This document shows, piece after piece, positions 6,051 through 13,983 of a stretch of DNA of 14,094 nucleotides. The DNA is from Lentihominibacter faecis (GTDB lineage: Bacteria; Bacillota; Clostridia; Peptostreptococcales; Anaerovoracaceae). The notes below the pieces were generated by a model. That model was not told the origin of the DNA. It searched no databases and saw only the letters and a list, made by a program, of their open reading frames with translations. The position numbers and the translations under genes are program-made. Within the stretch, counting starts at the first letter, position 1, and every line of letters begins with the position of its first letter. The stretch covers positions 1-14,094 of the forward strand of contig NZ_JACRWC010000041.1 of the NCBI RefSeq assembly GCF_014306095.1. The letters run 5' to 3'.

Positions 6051-7953
6051 TATAAAAGAAAATCTAAAAAATCTTCCGGATACGCCGGGAGTTTATCTGC
6101 ACAAGGATCGCCTTGGAAATATAATATACGTCGGTAAGGCAGTGTCGCTGCGAAACCGGGTGCGCCAGTATTTTCAGTCCACGAAAAACATGGCTCCAAA
6201 AGTGCGGAGCATGGTGAGCCAGATCGCGGAGTTTGAATATATCACGGCGGGAAGCGAGACGGAGGCGCTGATTTTAGAGTGCAATCTGATCAAGAAATAC
6301 CGTCCGAAATACAATATACTGCTGCGGGATGACAAAACATATCCGTATATCAAGATCACGAATGAAGAGTATCCGCGTATCATCAAGACCCGGATCGTTA
6401 AGAAAGATGGGAGCAGGTATTTCGGGCCTTACAGCGATGCGGGCGCAGTCAATAAGATCGTGGATCTTCTCAACGCCAGTTTCGCATTGAAAAGATGCTC
6501 TGCCACATCTTTTCCGCCAGGGTTCCGCCCGTGCCTGAACTATCACATAAATCAGTGCAAAGGTGTTTGCAGTGGTGAAGTGGATCGACAGACCTATATG
6601 GAAAGCATCGAGGGGGCAAGGGAATTCCTCAACGGAAAAAACAGTAAGATCCTTGGACGGCTGAAAGAGCGGATGCTGGAAGCTTCTGAAGCTCTCAATT
6701 TTGAGGAAGCTGCCCAGTATCGTGATTACATCGAGGCTGCAAAAGCTCTGTCGGCAACTCAGCGCGTCGTTATGCATCAGGCAGCGGACATCGACATTGT
6801 GATCCCGGCAAGGGGACAGGAAGAGGTCCATATGGTCATTTTCTTTGTAAGGGAAGGTAAGCTGGTGGGACGCGAGACTTATGAGATGGAGTCTTCCTGG
6901 GAAGAAAACAAGCAGGAACTCGTTGCAGCATTTCTCAATCAGCATTACAGCCAGATGCCCAATTTCCCGAAGGAGATCCTGTTGACACATACGCCTGAAG
7001 ACTGTGCGGCGCTGGAAGAGTATCTCAGTGAACTTGCAGGGTATCACGTGAAGCTTTACCGTCCACAGAAAGGTGAGAAAAAAGCTCTGGTGGATATGGC
7101 GGCAAAAGATGTCATTGAAATGGTCAAGACCATCGATGAAAGGGCAGAGGCGGCACGGGAAAGAAAGCAGAGTCTGGGCAGCGAAGTATTCGCGGTTCTA
7201 AAGGAAATGAACGCAGCTTCTGGAGAATATGACGGAAGAGACTTTCGCGCGGAAGCATATGATATCTCTAATACCAACGGAGTCGATACTGTTGGTGCCA
7301 TGGTGACATTTGATGGCTTGAAAGCAGATAAAAAAGGATACCGGAAGTTTAAGATCAGGACTATCGAAGGACAGGATGACTATGGCTCCATGCGAGAAGT
7401 ATTATCTCGCCGATTCCGGCGTGTCATGGAAGGAGATGAAGCTTTCGAAGTGCTTCCGGATATTATCTTCATGGATGGCGGCAAAGGTCATGTGGCTGTG
7501 GCTTTGGAAGTTTTGGAGGCGGCTGGATTTGATATCCCGGTGGTCGGCATGGTAAAAGACGATAAGCATCGGACGCGAGCCTTGATCTACCGTAAAAACC
7601 TCTGCAAAGATCCTGCGGAGGCAGCTTTGCAGAAAGAAGAACCTGTGTATGAAGAAATCCCGCTAAAGGGAAAACCGATGCTTTTCCGTTACATCGGCAG
7701 GATGCAGGAAGAAGTGCATCGATTCGCCATCGAATACCACAGGACTTTGCGAAACAAGCATGCTTCCGGATCCGTTCTGGATGAGATCGAAGGGATAGGT
7801 CCTGTGCGAAGGAAGGCTCTGCTGGAGCATTTTAGAAGTGTAGAGCGGATCAGGCAGGCCAGCCGTGAAGAGCTGGAAGCTGCTCCCGGCATGAATGCCC
7901 GGACGGCAGAAAACGTTTGGACATATTTTCGTATTGCGAAACCTCGCGCATAG
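6043..7953 (+). CDS. uvrC: Excinuclease ABC subunit C
   Basis: The nuclease of nucleotide excision repair: recruited by UvrB, it cuts the damaged strand on both sides of a lesion. The 636-residue protein has every expected part. The GIY-YIG nuclease lies at about 14-95 (GVY 16-18, YVG 29-31, R41, E79). Four cysteines C152, C164, C172 and C176 match the spacing of the UvrC iron-sulfur cluster. The UVR domain that binds UvrB is at about 203-237. The RNase H-like nuclease has D407 (YDISN), D478 (FMDGGKGH) and H509 (DDKHRT). Tandem helix-hairpin-helix motifs occupy about 576-630. The ATG overlaps the end of the carboxypeptidase gene by 8 bases and has no strong site of its own (a GGAGAAAG about 17 bases upstream), so translation probably depends on the gene before. 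uvrA and uvrB are absent here. Confidence 0.97.
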   Translation: MFDIKENLKNLPDTPGVYLHKDRLGNIIYVGKAVSLRNRVRQYFQSTKNMAPKVRSMVSQIAEFEYITAGSETEALILECNLIKKYRPKYNILLRDDKTYPYIKITNEEYPRIIKTRIVKKDGSRYFGPYSDAGAVNKIVDLLNASFALKRCSATSFPPGFRPCLNYHINQCKGVCSGEVDRQTYMESIEGAREFLNGKNSKILGRLKERMLEASEALNFEEAAQYRDYIEAAKALSATQRVVMHQAADIDIVIPARGQEEVHMVIFFVREGKLVGRETYEMESSWEENKQELVAAFLNQHYSQMPNFPKEILLTHTPEDCAALEEYLSELAGYHVKLYRPQKGEKKALVDMAAKDVIEMVKTIDERAEAARERKQSLGSEVFAVLKEMNAASGEYDGRDFRAEAYDISNTNGVDTVGAMVTFDGLKADKKGYRKFKIRTIEGQDDYGSMREVLSRRFRRVMEGDEAFEVLPDIIFMDGGKGHVAVALEVLEAAGFDIPVVGMVKDDKHRTRALIYRKNLCKDPAEAALQKEEPVYEEIPLKGKPMLFRYIGRMQEEVHRFAIEYHRTLRNKHASGSVLDEIEGIGPVRRKALLEHFRSVERIRQASREELEAAPGMNARTAENVWTYFRIAKPRA

Positions 7954-7962
7954 TGGTATAGT
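7934..7962 (+). promoter_or_regulatory. Promoter of the DUF1292 gene, overlapping the uvrC stop
   Basis: TTGCGA (7934-7939), 17-base spacer, TATAGT (7957-7962). The spacer contains the uvrC stop codon (7951-7953). No terminator is visible between uvrC and the next gene, so the small gene may be read both from here and from the serC operon. Confidence 0.55.
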
Positions 7963-8020
7963 AATGCTATAACAAAAAATATGAGAAAGTTGTATTTTCT
8001 TAATACGATGGAGGAACTAA

Positions 8021-8293
8021 ATGGCTGAGAAAAAAGAACTGTACGGCTACGAAGAAGATGATATTCTGACGCTGGAATTTGACGATGGCGAAGAGGAAGA
8101 ATGTGGGATACTGGGTGTGTTCGACGCACTGGGCAAGGAGTATATCGCTTTGAATCCGCTGGGAACAGAAGATGTATATCTTTACGGATATAAAGAATAC
8201 GAAGAGGATTATGAACTGATCGACATCGCTGATGAGGACGAATTCGCTAAAGTAGTAAAAGAGTTTGAACAATTGGCAGTAGAAGAAGCATAA
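8021..8293 (+). CDS. DUF1292 family small acidic protein
   Basis: A 90-residue cytosolic protein of the DUF1292 (YrzB-like) family found across Firmicutes; its function is unknown. It shows the typical layout: a short beta-rich core with DDILTLEFDDGEEEECGILGVFD, then KEYIALNP and a region of the type VYLYGYKE, then an acidic C-terminal helix (DEDEFAKVVKEFEQLAVEEA). Roughly a third of residues are Asp or Glu, and there is a single Cys (C28). GGAGG at 8010-8014 is 6 bases before the ATG. In other Firmicutes, as I recall, this family often lies near ruvX; here it sits between uvrC and a flavoprotein gene, with its own promoter and terminator, so it appears to be an independent transcript. Confidence 0.85.
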   Translation: MAEKKELYGYEEDDILTLEFDDGEEEECGILGVFDALGKEYIALNPLGTEDVYLYGYKEYEEDYELIDIADEDEFAKVVKEFEQLAVEEA

Positions 8294-8317
8294 ATGAAAA
8301 TGACGGAAGAAAAAAGG

Positions 8318-8348
8318 GGTGCAGTTCGAAAGAACTGTGCCATTTTTT
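8318..8348 (+). terminator. Rho-independent terminator between the DUF1292 gene and the flavoprotein gene
   Basis: A 10-bp stem (8318-8327 with 8332-8341, two G-T pairs) is capped by a GAAA tetraloop closed by C-G and followed by six T residues (8343-8348). It starts 25 bases after the DUF1292 stop codon, and its T tract ends 15 bases before the next ATG, almost touching that gene's ribosome binding site (8354-8358). Confidence 0.85.
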
Positions 8349-8363
8349 GAGTTGGAGGAAATT

Positions 8364-9758
8364 ATGAAAAAATATGACATCATCATCGTAGGAGCAGGCG
8401 CCAGCGGCGTGTTCATGTCTTACGAACTGGCGAAGCTGGACATCGATGCCAGTGTTCTGATGCTGGACAAAGGTGCTCCGCTGGAAAAGCGGCAGTGTCC
8501 GATCAAGAAAGGCGCAGGCAACTGCCTCAAGTGTGAGCCGTGCCATATCATGAACGGCTATGGCGGAGCAGGAACTCTTTCCGATGGAAAATACAATATT
8601 ACGACACAGTTTGGCGGAGATCTCCATAATTACGTTGGTACAGAGGAAGCGATGGATCTGATGGAATACGTGGATCAGGTGCTTTGCAGCATGGGGGGTG
8701 CAGATGCGAAACTGTATTCGACTGCAAGCTCGGAGCTGAAGACGACGGCACTGCGCAACAACCTGCATCTGCTGGAAGCCAAGGTGCGCCATCTGGGGAC
8801 GGATAGAAATGTAAAGATCCTGGGGCGGATCTTCGATTACTGTAAGACTAAGGTGGAATCCCAGTTTTACACCACCATCAGCGGCGTAACGAGAGAAGAC
8901 GATGGAACGTTCAATGTAATGACGGACAAGGGTGACGTGTTCAACTGCAAAGATCTGGTTCTGGCTACGGGACGTTCCGGATCCAAATGGATCTCGGATG
9001 TCTGTGATAAATTCGGGATCAAACAGAAGAAAAACCGGGTGGATATCGGTGTTAGAGTGGAACTCCCGGCAGAAATTTTCAAGCATATCACAGATGATGT
9101 ATATGAGAGCAAGATCGTATATAAGACTGATAAATATAATGATATGGTGCGGACGTTCTGTATGAATCCATATGGAGAAGTGGTAGCGGAGAATACCAAC
9201 GGTATCGTGACAGTAAACGGTCACAGCTATGCAGATCCTGCACTGCGGACGGAAAACACCAATTTCGCGCTGCTGGTATCAAATAAATTTACGGAGCCGT
9301 TCAAAGACAGTAATGAATACGGTGAGTCTATAGCCAGACTTTCCAACATGCTGGGCGGCGGTGTGCTGCTGCAGCGCTTTGGAGACCTGGTGAAAGGCAG
9401 ACGAAGCAGTGACCGCAGAATGGAGAAGTGCTTCACACGACCGACGTTAAAAGCAACGCCGGGAGATCTTAGCCTGGTCATCCCGAAGCGCCAGCTTGAT
9501 AATATCATCGAGATGATCTACGCACTGGATAAGATCGCACCGGGAACGGCTAACGAAGATACGCTGCTGTACGGCGTGGAGGTCAAATTCTACAATTCCA
9601 AGGTAGAAGTAGATGAAAATCTGGAGACAAAGGTGGAAGGGCTATATGCTCTGGGAGATGGCTCCGGCGTGACACATTCTCTGTCGCAGGCTTCTGCCAG
9701 CGGGGTACATGTAGCTCGTATCCTGACGGAAAAATATAACGGAAAGGAAGCGAAGTAA
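8364..9758 (+). CDS. FAD-dependent dehydrogenase (COG2509 type) with four-cysteine motif
   Basis: A cytosolic flavoprotein of unknown substrate. The 464-residue product opens with a Rossmann FAD fold: YDIIIVGAGASG (GxGxxG at 10-15) and an acidic residue (D36) after the second strand. It ends with the classic second FAD motif, LYALGDGSGVTHSLSQASASG (D432). C45, C54, C57 and C60 form a C-x8-C-x2-C-x2-C cluster next to the NGYGGAGTLSDGKYN segment typical of COG2509; it could bind a metal or an Fe-S centre or give redox thiols. The ATG at 8364 is chosen because GGAGG (8354-8358) is 5 bases upstream and the Rossmann strand starts right after; an in-frame GTG at 8319 lies inside the terminator. The next gene begins one base after the stop, so they are cotranscribed and perhaps partners. 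Confidence 0.85.
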   Translation: MKKYDIIIVGAGASGVFMSYELAKLDIDASVLMLDKGAPLEKRQCPIKKGAGNCLKCEPCHIMNGYGGAGTLSDGKYNITTQFGGDLHNYVGTEEAMDLMEYVDQVLCSMGGADAKLYSTASSELKTTALRNNLHLLEAKVRHLGTDRNVKILGRIFDYCKTKVESQFYTTISGVTREDDGTFNVMTDKGDVFNCKDLVLATGRSGSKWISDVCDKFGIKQKKNRVDIGVRVELPAEIFKHITDDVYESKIVYKTDKYNDMVRTFCMNPYGEVVAENTNGIVTVNGHSYADPALRTENTNFALLVSNKFTEPFKDSNEYGESIARLSNMLGGGVLLQRFGDLVKGRRSSDRRMEKCFTRPTLKATPGDLSLVIPKRQLDNIIEMIYALDKIAPGTANEDTLLYGVEVKFYNSKVEVDENLETKVEGLYALGDGSGVTHSLSQASASGVHVARILTEKYNGKEAK

Positions 9759-9759
9759 T

Positions 9760-10176
9760 ATGGCAGATGAGGTAAGAAAAGCTTTGGAAAATCACAAGAA
9801 AGGTTACAACTGTGCACAGGCGGTGGCATGTGCGTTCAGTGAGCAGCTGGGAATGGATGAAAAAGAGGTGTTCCGGCTGATGGAGCCTTTTGGGTTTGGA
9901 ATGGGAACAATGGGAACCTGCGGAGCTGTGTCAGCAATGGCGGCTGTCGTGGGAATGAACGTTTCAGACGGCAATCTGGAAGTGCCGACCACGAAACGTC
10001 AGAGTTATAAGGATATGAAGGAACTGACGGAAAAATTTCAGAAAAAGAATGGATCAGTGATCTGTCGCGAGATCAAGGGCGTGGACACAGGAAAAGTGCT
10101 CCGCAGTTGTGACGGATGTATTGCGGATGCCGTGGAATTTTTGCAGGAGTACCTGAATCCGGACGAGGAGGCGTAA
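9760..10176 (+). CDS. C_GCAxxG_C_C family putative redox protein
   Basis: A 138-residue soluble protein of the C_GCAxxG_C_C family (TIGR01909), described as putatively redox-active with invariant cysteines. The pattern is present: C18 in YNCAQAV, C54 in the GTCGAVSAMAAVVG motif (the C-G-A-x-x-x variant of CGAxxG), C102 in ICREIKG, and C117 and C120 in RSCDGC. C24 is an extra cysteine. There is no signal peptide or membrane segment. The ATG is one base after the flavoprotein stop (with GGAAAGGAAG just upstream), which suggests coexpression and possibly electron transfer between the two. The next gene begins 3 bases after its stop. The partner role is inference from position only. Confidence 0.85.
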   Translation: MADEVRKALENHKKGYNCAQAVACAFSEQLGMDEKEVFRLMEPFGFGMGTMGTCGAVSAMAAVVGMNVSDGNLEVPTTKRQSYKDMKELTEKFQKKNGSVICREIKGVDTGKVLRSCDGCIADAVEFLQEYLNPDEEA

Positions 10177-10179
10177 TGC

Positions 10180-11916
10180 ATGAACAGTAAAAAGTATAAG
10201 GATGTGCTCTATGAGGTGAGAGAGATCACAGATCTTCGGGATATGATCCGCTCCAGTGCAGAGCTTTTCAGCGATGATCCGGCATTTCTTGTCAAAGAAG
10301 TCCCGGCAGGAGAATATGTACCGATCACGTATCGTACCCTTAAGTCGGATATCGACTGCCTGGGAACATATTTTGCCAAGGTGGGGATGAAAGGCAAAAA
10401 GATAGCTGTTATTGGAGAAAACAGCTACCAGTGGGTCGTCGCGTATCTGGCAGCTGTCAACGGTATGAGTATCGCTGTGCCACTGGATAAAGAACTGCCA
10501 TCTCATGAGATCCACAATCTTTTGGTGCGCGCGGAAGTGGATGCGATCCTGTTCTCTGCCAAGGTGGAAGACAAGACGCTGGATGCGCTGGAAGGAATCA
10601 GTGGCGTCGATCTGCGTATCCGAATGAATGGGGTAAGCATCGATTCGGATGTAAAAAGCTGGGAAACTGTCATGGAAGAAGGAAGAAATGCGCTTCTGGA
10701 GGGATGCCGCCAGTTCATGGATGTAGAAATCGATCCGGATGTAATGTGCGCATTGTTGTTTACCTCGGGAACGACTGGAAATTCCAAGGGCGTTATGCTG
10801 TCCCACAGAAATATTGCGGCTAACGTATATAATATGTCCAAGTATGTAAAGATCAGAAGACCGGGTGTAGGTCTGTCGGTTCTGCCGATGCACCATACTT
10901 ACGAGCTGACCTGCCACGTGTTTACAGGGCTGTACCAGGGTATGTCTATCGCTATCTGTCAGGGCCTTCGTTATGTGCAGCAGAACCTGAAGGAATCGAA
11001 AGCCACAGTCATGGTGGGCGTTCCGGCAGTTTTTGAGATGATGCATAAAAAAGTCTGGAAGCAGGCGGAAAGCTCAGGTTCTGCAGGCAAGATGACGTTT
11101 ATGATGAATCTGGCGAGAAAGACCCATATGTTTAACAATATCAAACGGATGCGAAAGATCTTTGAGCCGATCCATTCTGCTATCGGCAATCATATGGAAC
11201 TGTTCATCGCTGGCGGTGCAGCCATAAACCCTCAGGTCATCCGCGATTATGAAGCGCTGGGGATCCCGATGATCCAGGGCTATGGTATGACAGAAAATGC
11301 GCCGATCATTGCGGTAAACAGAGATTATTACAGCAAGGCTGAGTCGGTAGGACCTCCAATGCCGGGGACAGAAGTACGGATCTTCGAACCGGATGAAGAA
11401 GGCGTAGGAGAGATCATCTGCAAAGGACCGTCTGTGATGCTGGGATATTACAAGGATCCGGAAGCGACGGCGGAAGTACTGAAAGACGGATGGCTCTATA
11501 CTGGAGACTTTGGCCGGTTTGACGAGGATGGATTCCTTTATATCTGTGGCCGGAAGAAAAATGTTATCGTAACGAAGAATGGCAAGAATATTTTCCCGGA
11601 AGAAATCGAATATCTGCTCCTTGAGCAGCCATATATTGAAGAAGTGATCGTTTATGGCGTATTGGAAAAAAAGAGCGGCGATACGGTGGTGACTGCAGAG
11701 GTATATCCGAACTTCGACGCGATCCATGAGAAATTCGGTGCAGATCTGTCTCAGGAGCAGATCCACGATATCATCAAAGAAAATGTGGAAACAGTCAACG
11801 ATAAGATGACGAATTACAAGCGTGTCAAGAGGATCAAGCTGCGTGACATCGAATTCGAAAAGACTACTACACGCAAGATCAGAAGAGTGAAAGGCGGCGT
11901 AAGAGCAGAAGAATAG
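10180..11916 (+). CDS. Long-chain fatty acid-CoA ligase, AMP-binding (first copy)
   Basis: An ANL-superfamily ligase of the COG1022 (FAA1-like) type: it activates a carboxylic acid, probably a fatty acid, with ATP to an acyl-adenylate and transfers it to CoA. The 578 residues include the P-loop TSGTTGNSKG (195-204), the motif PMHHTYE (236-242), the GYGMTE adenine-binding motif (367-372), TGD with D443, the hinge GRKKN (R458) and a late lysine K566 where the adenylation lysine is expected. No membrane segment or signal is evident. The start ATG has GAGGAGG at 10165-10171; an overlapping ATG at 10176 is less well placed. It lies 3 bases after the cysteine-protein gene and 33 bases before a paralogue. 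True substrate is unknown: long-chain fatty acid is the default, but other aryl or branched acids are possible. Confidence 0.88.
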   Translation: MNSKKYKDVLYEVREITDLRDMIRSSAELFSDDPAFLVKEVPAGEYVPITYRTLKSDIDCLGTYFAKVGMKGKKIAVIGENSYQWVVAYLAAVNGMSIAVPLDKELPSHEIHNLLVRAEVDAILFSAKVEDKTLDALEGISGVDLRIRMNGVSIDSDVKSWETVMEEGRNALLEGCRQFMDVEIDPDVMCALLFTSGTTGNSKGVMLSHRNIAANVYNMSKYVKIRRPGVGLSVLPMHHTYELTCHVFTGLYQGMSIAICQGLRYVQQNLKESKATVMVGVPAVFEMMHKKVWKQAESSGSAGKMTFMMNLARKTHMFNNIKRMRKIFEPIHSAIGNHMELFIAGGAAINPQVIRDYEALGIPMIQGYGMTENAPIIAVNRDYYSKAESVGPPMPGTEVRIFEPDEEGVGEIICKGPSVMLGYYKDPEATAEVLKDGWLYTGDFGRFDEDGFLYICGRKKNVIVTKNGKNIFPEEIEYLLLEQPYIEEVIVYGVLEKKSGDTVVTAEVYPNFDAIHEKFGADLSQEQIHDIIKENVETVNDKMTNYKRVKRIKLRDIEFEKTTTRKIRRVKGGVRAEE

Positions 11917-11949
11917 ACTGCAGAGCGTTGACTGGAAAAGGAGCAGACG

Positions 11950-13758
11950 ATGACATCTAATATTGTTTTCAGCGAGAAAAAGCAGAAGGATATGGAGTGG
12001 GCGAAAGGAATTGTGTCTCGTATCGAAGCGGATCGCAGGGAGTTCGTAAAATATAAGGACAGCCGGCCGATCACGGACATCAAGCACATGATCGAAACGA
12101 GTGCGGAGCTATACGGAGACAACACGGCTTTTTATCAGAAGTATAAAGGTGATGAGACTTTTACAGCGATCTCCTACAGACAGATGATAGAAAAAGTCAA
12201 CGGACTCGGTACGGCGTTGATCCATCACGGTCTGCAGGGGAAGCGCATTGCGGTGATAGGAGAAAACAGCAGTGAGTGGGCGATCTCTTATCTGGCGGTC
12301 ATCTGCGGAACGGGGATCGTTGTCCCTCTGGACAAGGAACTTTCAAAGGAAGAATTGAAGCATCTTGTTCAGCGTGCGGAAGTTTCCTGCGTATTGTGCT
12401 CTTCTAAATACCGGAGCGTTTTCCAGGAGATCTCTGCGGAGTTGGATCAGTCTCTGATGCTGGTGGATTTTTTTGCTGAAAAGGAAACGGAAGGCGTTTT
12501 CTCGTTATCGGAACTGATCGATGAGGGAAAGGCGCTTCTGCAAAAGGGCGAGAGGCAGTTTGTGGAGGCAGAAATCGACAGCGACGCCATGAGCGTGATC
12601 TTGTTCACCTCCGGGACTACAGGAGCTTCCAAGGGCGTTATGCTGAATCATAAAAACCTGGCGGCGGATCTGATGGTGTCTCCGACGGTTCTGAAAGTAA
12701 ATACGTGGGATATCTTCTTCTCGGTGCTGCCGCTGCACCATACGTATGAGTGCACATGCGGGTTCCTGATGCCGCTTTATAAAGGCGCGGCCATCGGGTA
12801 TTGTCAGGGATTGAAATACATCGTGAAAAATCTGCAGGAGGTTCGTCCGACCATGTTTCTCGGCGTTCCTGCCATCTTCGAAAATCTGTATCGAACCATA
12901 TGGAAGAATATTCGTAAGCAGGGCAAGGAAAAACTGGTGAAGCGGATGATCGGGCTCAACCGGTTGACGAAGAAAATCGGTCTGGATCTGAGTGGGAAAT
13001 TGTTCCGTCAGATCACCTCTGTGTTTGGAGGAAGACTCCGCCTGATGATCTGCGGCGGTGCGGCCATCAACCCGCAGGTACTCAACGGGATCGGTGATTT
13101 CGGAATCCTGGCGCTGCAGGGGTATGGTTTGACGGAGTGTTCTCCAATGGGAGCACTCAATCCGGACACTGCCCCAAACCCGTCATCCATCGGTGTGTGC
13201 TTCCCGGGATTTGAGCTGAAGACGGTGGATCTGAACGAGGAAGGCATAGGAGAGATCTGCATTCGCGGCGACAACGTGATGATGGGGTATTACCAGATGC
13301 CGGAAGAAACAGCGGCCGTTATCGATGAAAATCAGTGGTTCCACACGGGAGACCTGGGATATATCGATGAAAATAGATATGCTTATATCACCGGAAGAAA
13401 AAAGAATGTTATTATTACGAAAAACGGCAAGAACGTTTATCCGGAGGAGCTGGAATATCAGCTTTCCCTGAGTCCATACATTGAGGAGTCGTTTGTGTTC
13501 AGCAGCACACAGCCGGGCGAATCCGATATTTCCATCGTGGCATCGATCCGGCCAGACATGGAATTTATCCGTGAAGAACTTCCGACAGAACCGACGGATC
13601 AGGATATCAAGACGATATTGTGGGAAGAAGTGGACAAGATCAACAAGACAGCACCGCTCTACCGCAGAATCAGGAAGCTGATCCTGCGAAAGAAGGAGTT
13701 TATCAAGAATACGTCCAATAAATTGGTAAGATTTGCGGAAGAGAATAAGGTGGAGTAA
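11950..13758 (+). CDS. Long-chain fatty acid-CoA ligase, AMP-binding (second copy)
   Basis: A second COG1022-type acyl-CoA synthetase, colinear with the preceding gene, so the pair presumably arose by tandem duplication followed by divergence. The 602 residues carry an N-terminal extension of about 25 residues compared with the first copy, then the same motifs: P-loop TSGTTGASKG (220-229), PLHHTYE (261-267), GYGLTE (391-396), D468 in HTGD, hinge GRKKN (R483) and K591 near the C-terminus. All catalytic residues look intact, so it should be active; differences in the middle region (about 240-350), where the acyl pocket lies in this family, suggest a different acid range. GGAG at 11940-11943 is 6 bases before the ATG. 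It is the last gene before the terminator at 13794-13829. Confidence 0.88.
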   Translation: MTSNIVFSEKKQKDMEWAKGIVSRIEADRREFVKYKDSRPITDIKHMIETSAELYGDNTAFYQKYKGDETFTAISYRQMIEKVNGLGTALIHHGLQGKRIAVIGENSSEWAISYLAVICGTGIVVPLDKELSKEELKHLVQRAEVSCVLCSSKYRSVFQEISAELDQSLMLVDFFAEKETEGVFSLSELIDEGKALLQKGERQFVEAEIDSDAMSVILFTSGTTGASKGVMLNHKNLAADLMVSPTVLKVNTWDIFFSVLPLHHTYECTCGFLMPLYKGAAIGYCQGLKYIVKNLQEVRPTMFLGVPAIFENLYRTIWKNIRKQGKEKLVKRMIGLNRLTKKIGLDLSGKLFRQITSVFGGRLRLMICGGAAINPQVLNGIGDFGILALQGYGLTECSPMGALNPDTAPNPSSIGVCFPGFELKTVDLNEEGIGEICIRGDNVMMGYYQMPEETAAVIDENQWFHTGDLGYIDENRYAYITGRKKNVIITKNGKNVYPEELEYQLSLSPYIEESFVFSSTQPGESDISIVASIRPDMEFIREELPTEPTDQDIKTILWEEVDKINKTAPLYRRIRKLILRKKEFIKNTSNKLVRFAEENKVE

Positions 13759-13793
13759 AAGTATAAAACAGAACAAATAGAGCTTAAAAAGAT

Positions 13794-13829
13794 CTGCATG
13801 GCGGGAAATGACTGCCATGCAGGTTTTTT
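13794..13829 (+). terminator. Rho-independent terminator of the ligase operon
   Basis: A perfect 9-bp stem (CTGCATGGC at 13794-13802, GCCATGCAG at 13814-13822), 11-base loop, then G and six T residues (13824-13829). An A tract on the left (13786-13790) gives a T tract on the minus strand, so it may work in both directions. It closes the cluster that starts at 8364. Confidence 0.92.
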
Positions 13830-13863
13830 ATTCCTAGTACAAAAAGTATACAACATACAAATG

Positions 13864-13877
13864 TGTACTTGAGTACA
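13864..13877. promoter_or_regulatory. Operator-like inverted repeat before the last gene
   Basis: TGTACT (13864-13869) and AGTACA (13872-13877) are perfect 6-base arms around TG, ending 7 bases before the -35 box. The decamer AGTACAAAAA at 13872-13881 is repeated exactly at 13836-13845, 36 bases upstream. The arrangement suggests two half or full sites for one regulator, not identified. Confidence 0.4.
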
Positions 13878-13884
13878 AAAATGA

Positions 13885-13913
13885 TTGACAATCAAAATAC
13901 AGAAAATTATAAT
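13885..13913 (+). promoter_or_regulatory. Consensus sigma-A promoter
   Basis: TTGACA (13885-13890) and TATAAT (13908-13913) with a 17-base spacer, a perfect match to the housekeeping consensus. It drives the gene starting at 13984; transcription would begin near 13920 with a leader of about 64 nucleotides. Confidence 0.85.
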
Positions 13914-13925
13914 AAAGAAAATGAA

Positions 13926-13949
13926 TTACTTATTTACTTACTTACTTAC
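13926..13949 (+). repeat. TTAC tetranucleotide repeat in the leader
   Basis: Six consecutive four-base units: TTAC, TTAT, then TTAC four times, lying between the -10 box and the ribosome binding site (AAGGAG, 13971-13976). Further TTACTTA follows at 13960-13966. Slippage could change leader length or structure. Confidence 0.8.
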
Positions 13950-13983
13950 TAATTATAATTTACTTATTGAAAGGAGTTTTCAA

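Noticed and set aside
7957..7971. TATAG-TAATG-CTATA palindrome before the DUF1292 gene
   Set aside because: Five-base AT-rich arms that include the -10 box; too short to claim an operator.
8319..8363. In-frame GTG that would extend the flavoprotein by 15 residues
   Set aside because: It lies inside the terminator hairpin and has no suitably spaced ribosome binding site, and the extension precedes the Rossmann strand that normally begins such proteins. The ATG at 8364 has GGAGG at the right distance.
10054..11046. Minus-strand ORF of 330 codons over the first ligase gene
   Set aside because: Antisense shadow; the plus strand encodes a complete ANL ligase with all motifs. The same applies to 11074-12087 and 13183-13818.
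11928..11933. TTGACT between the two ligase genes as a promoter
   Set aside because: No -10 box at 16-18 bases (the hexamer there is TGACAT), and the gap is only 33 bases with the ribosome binding site in it.
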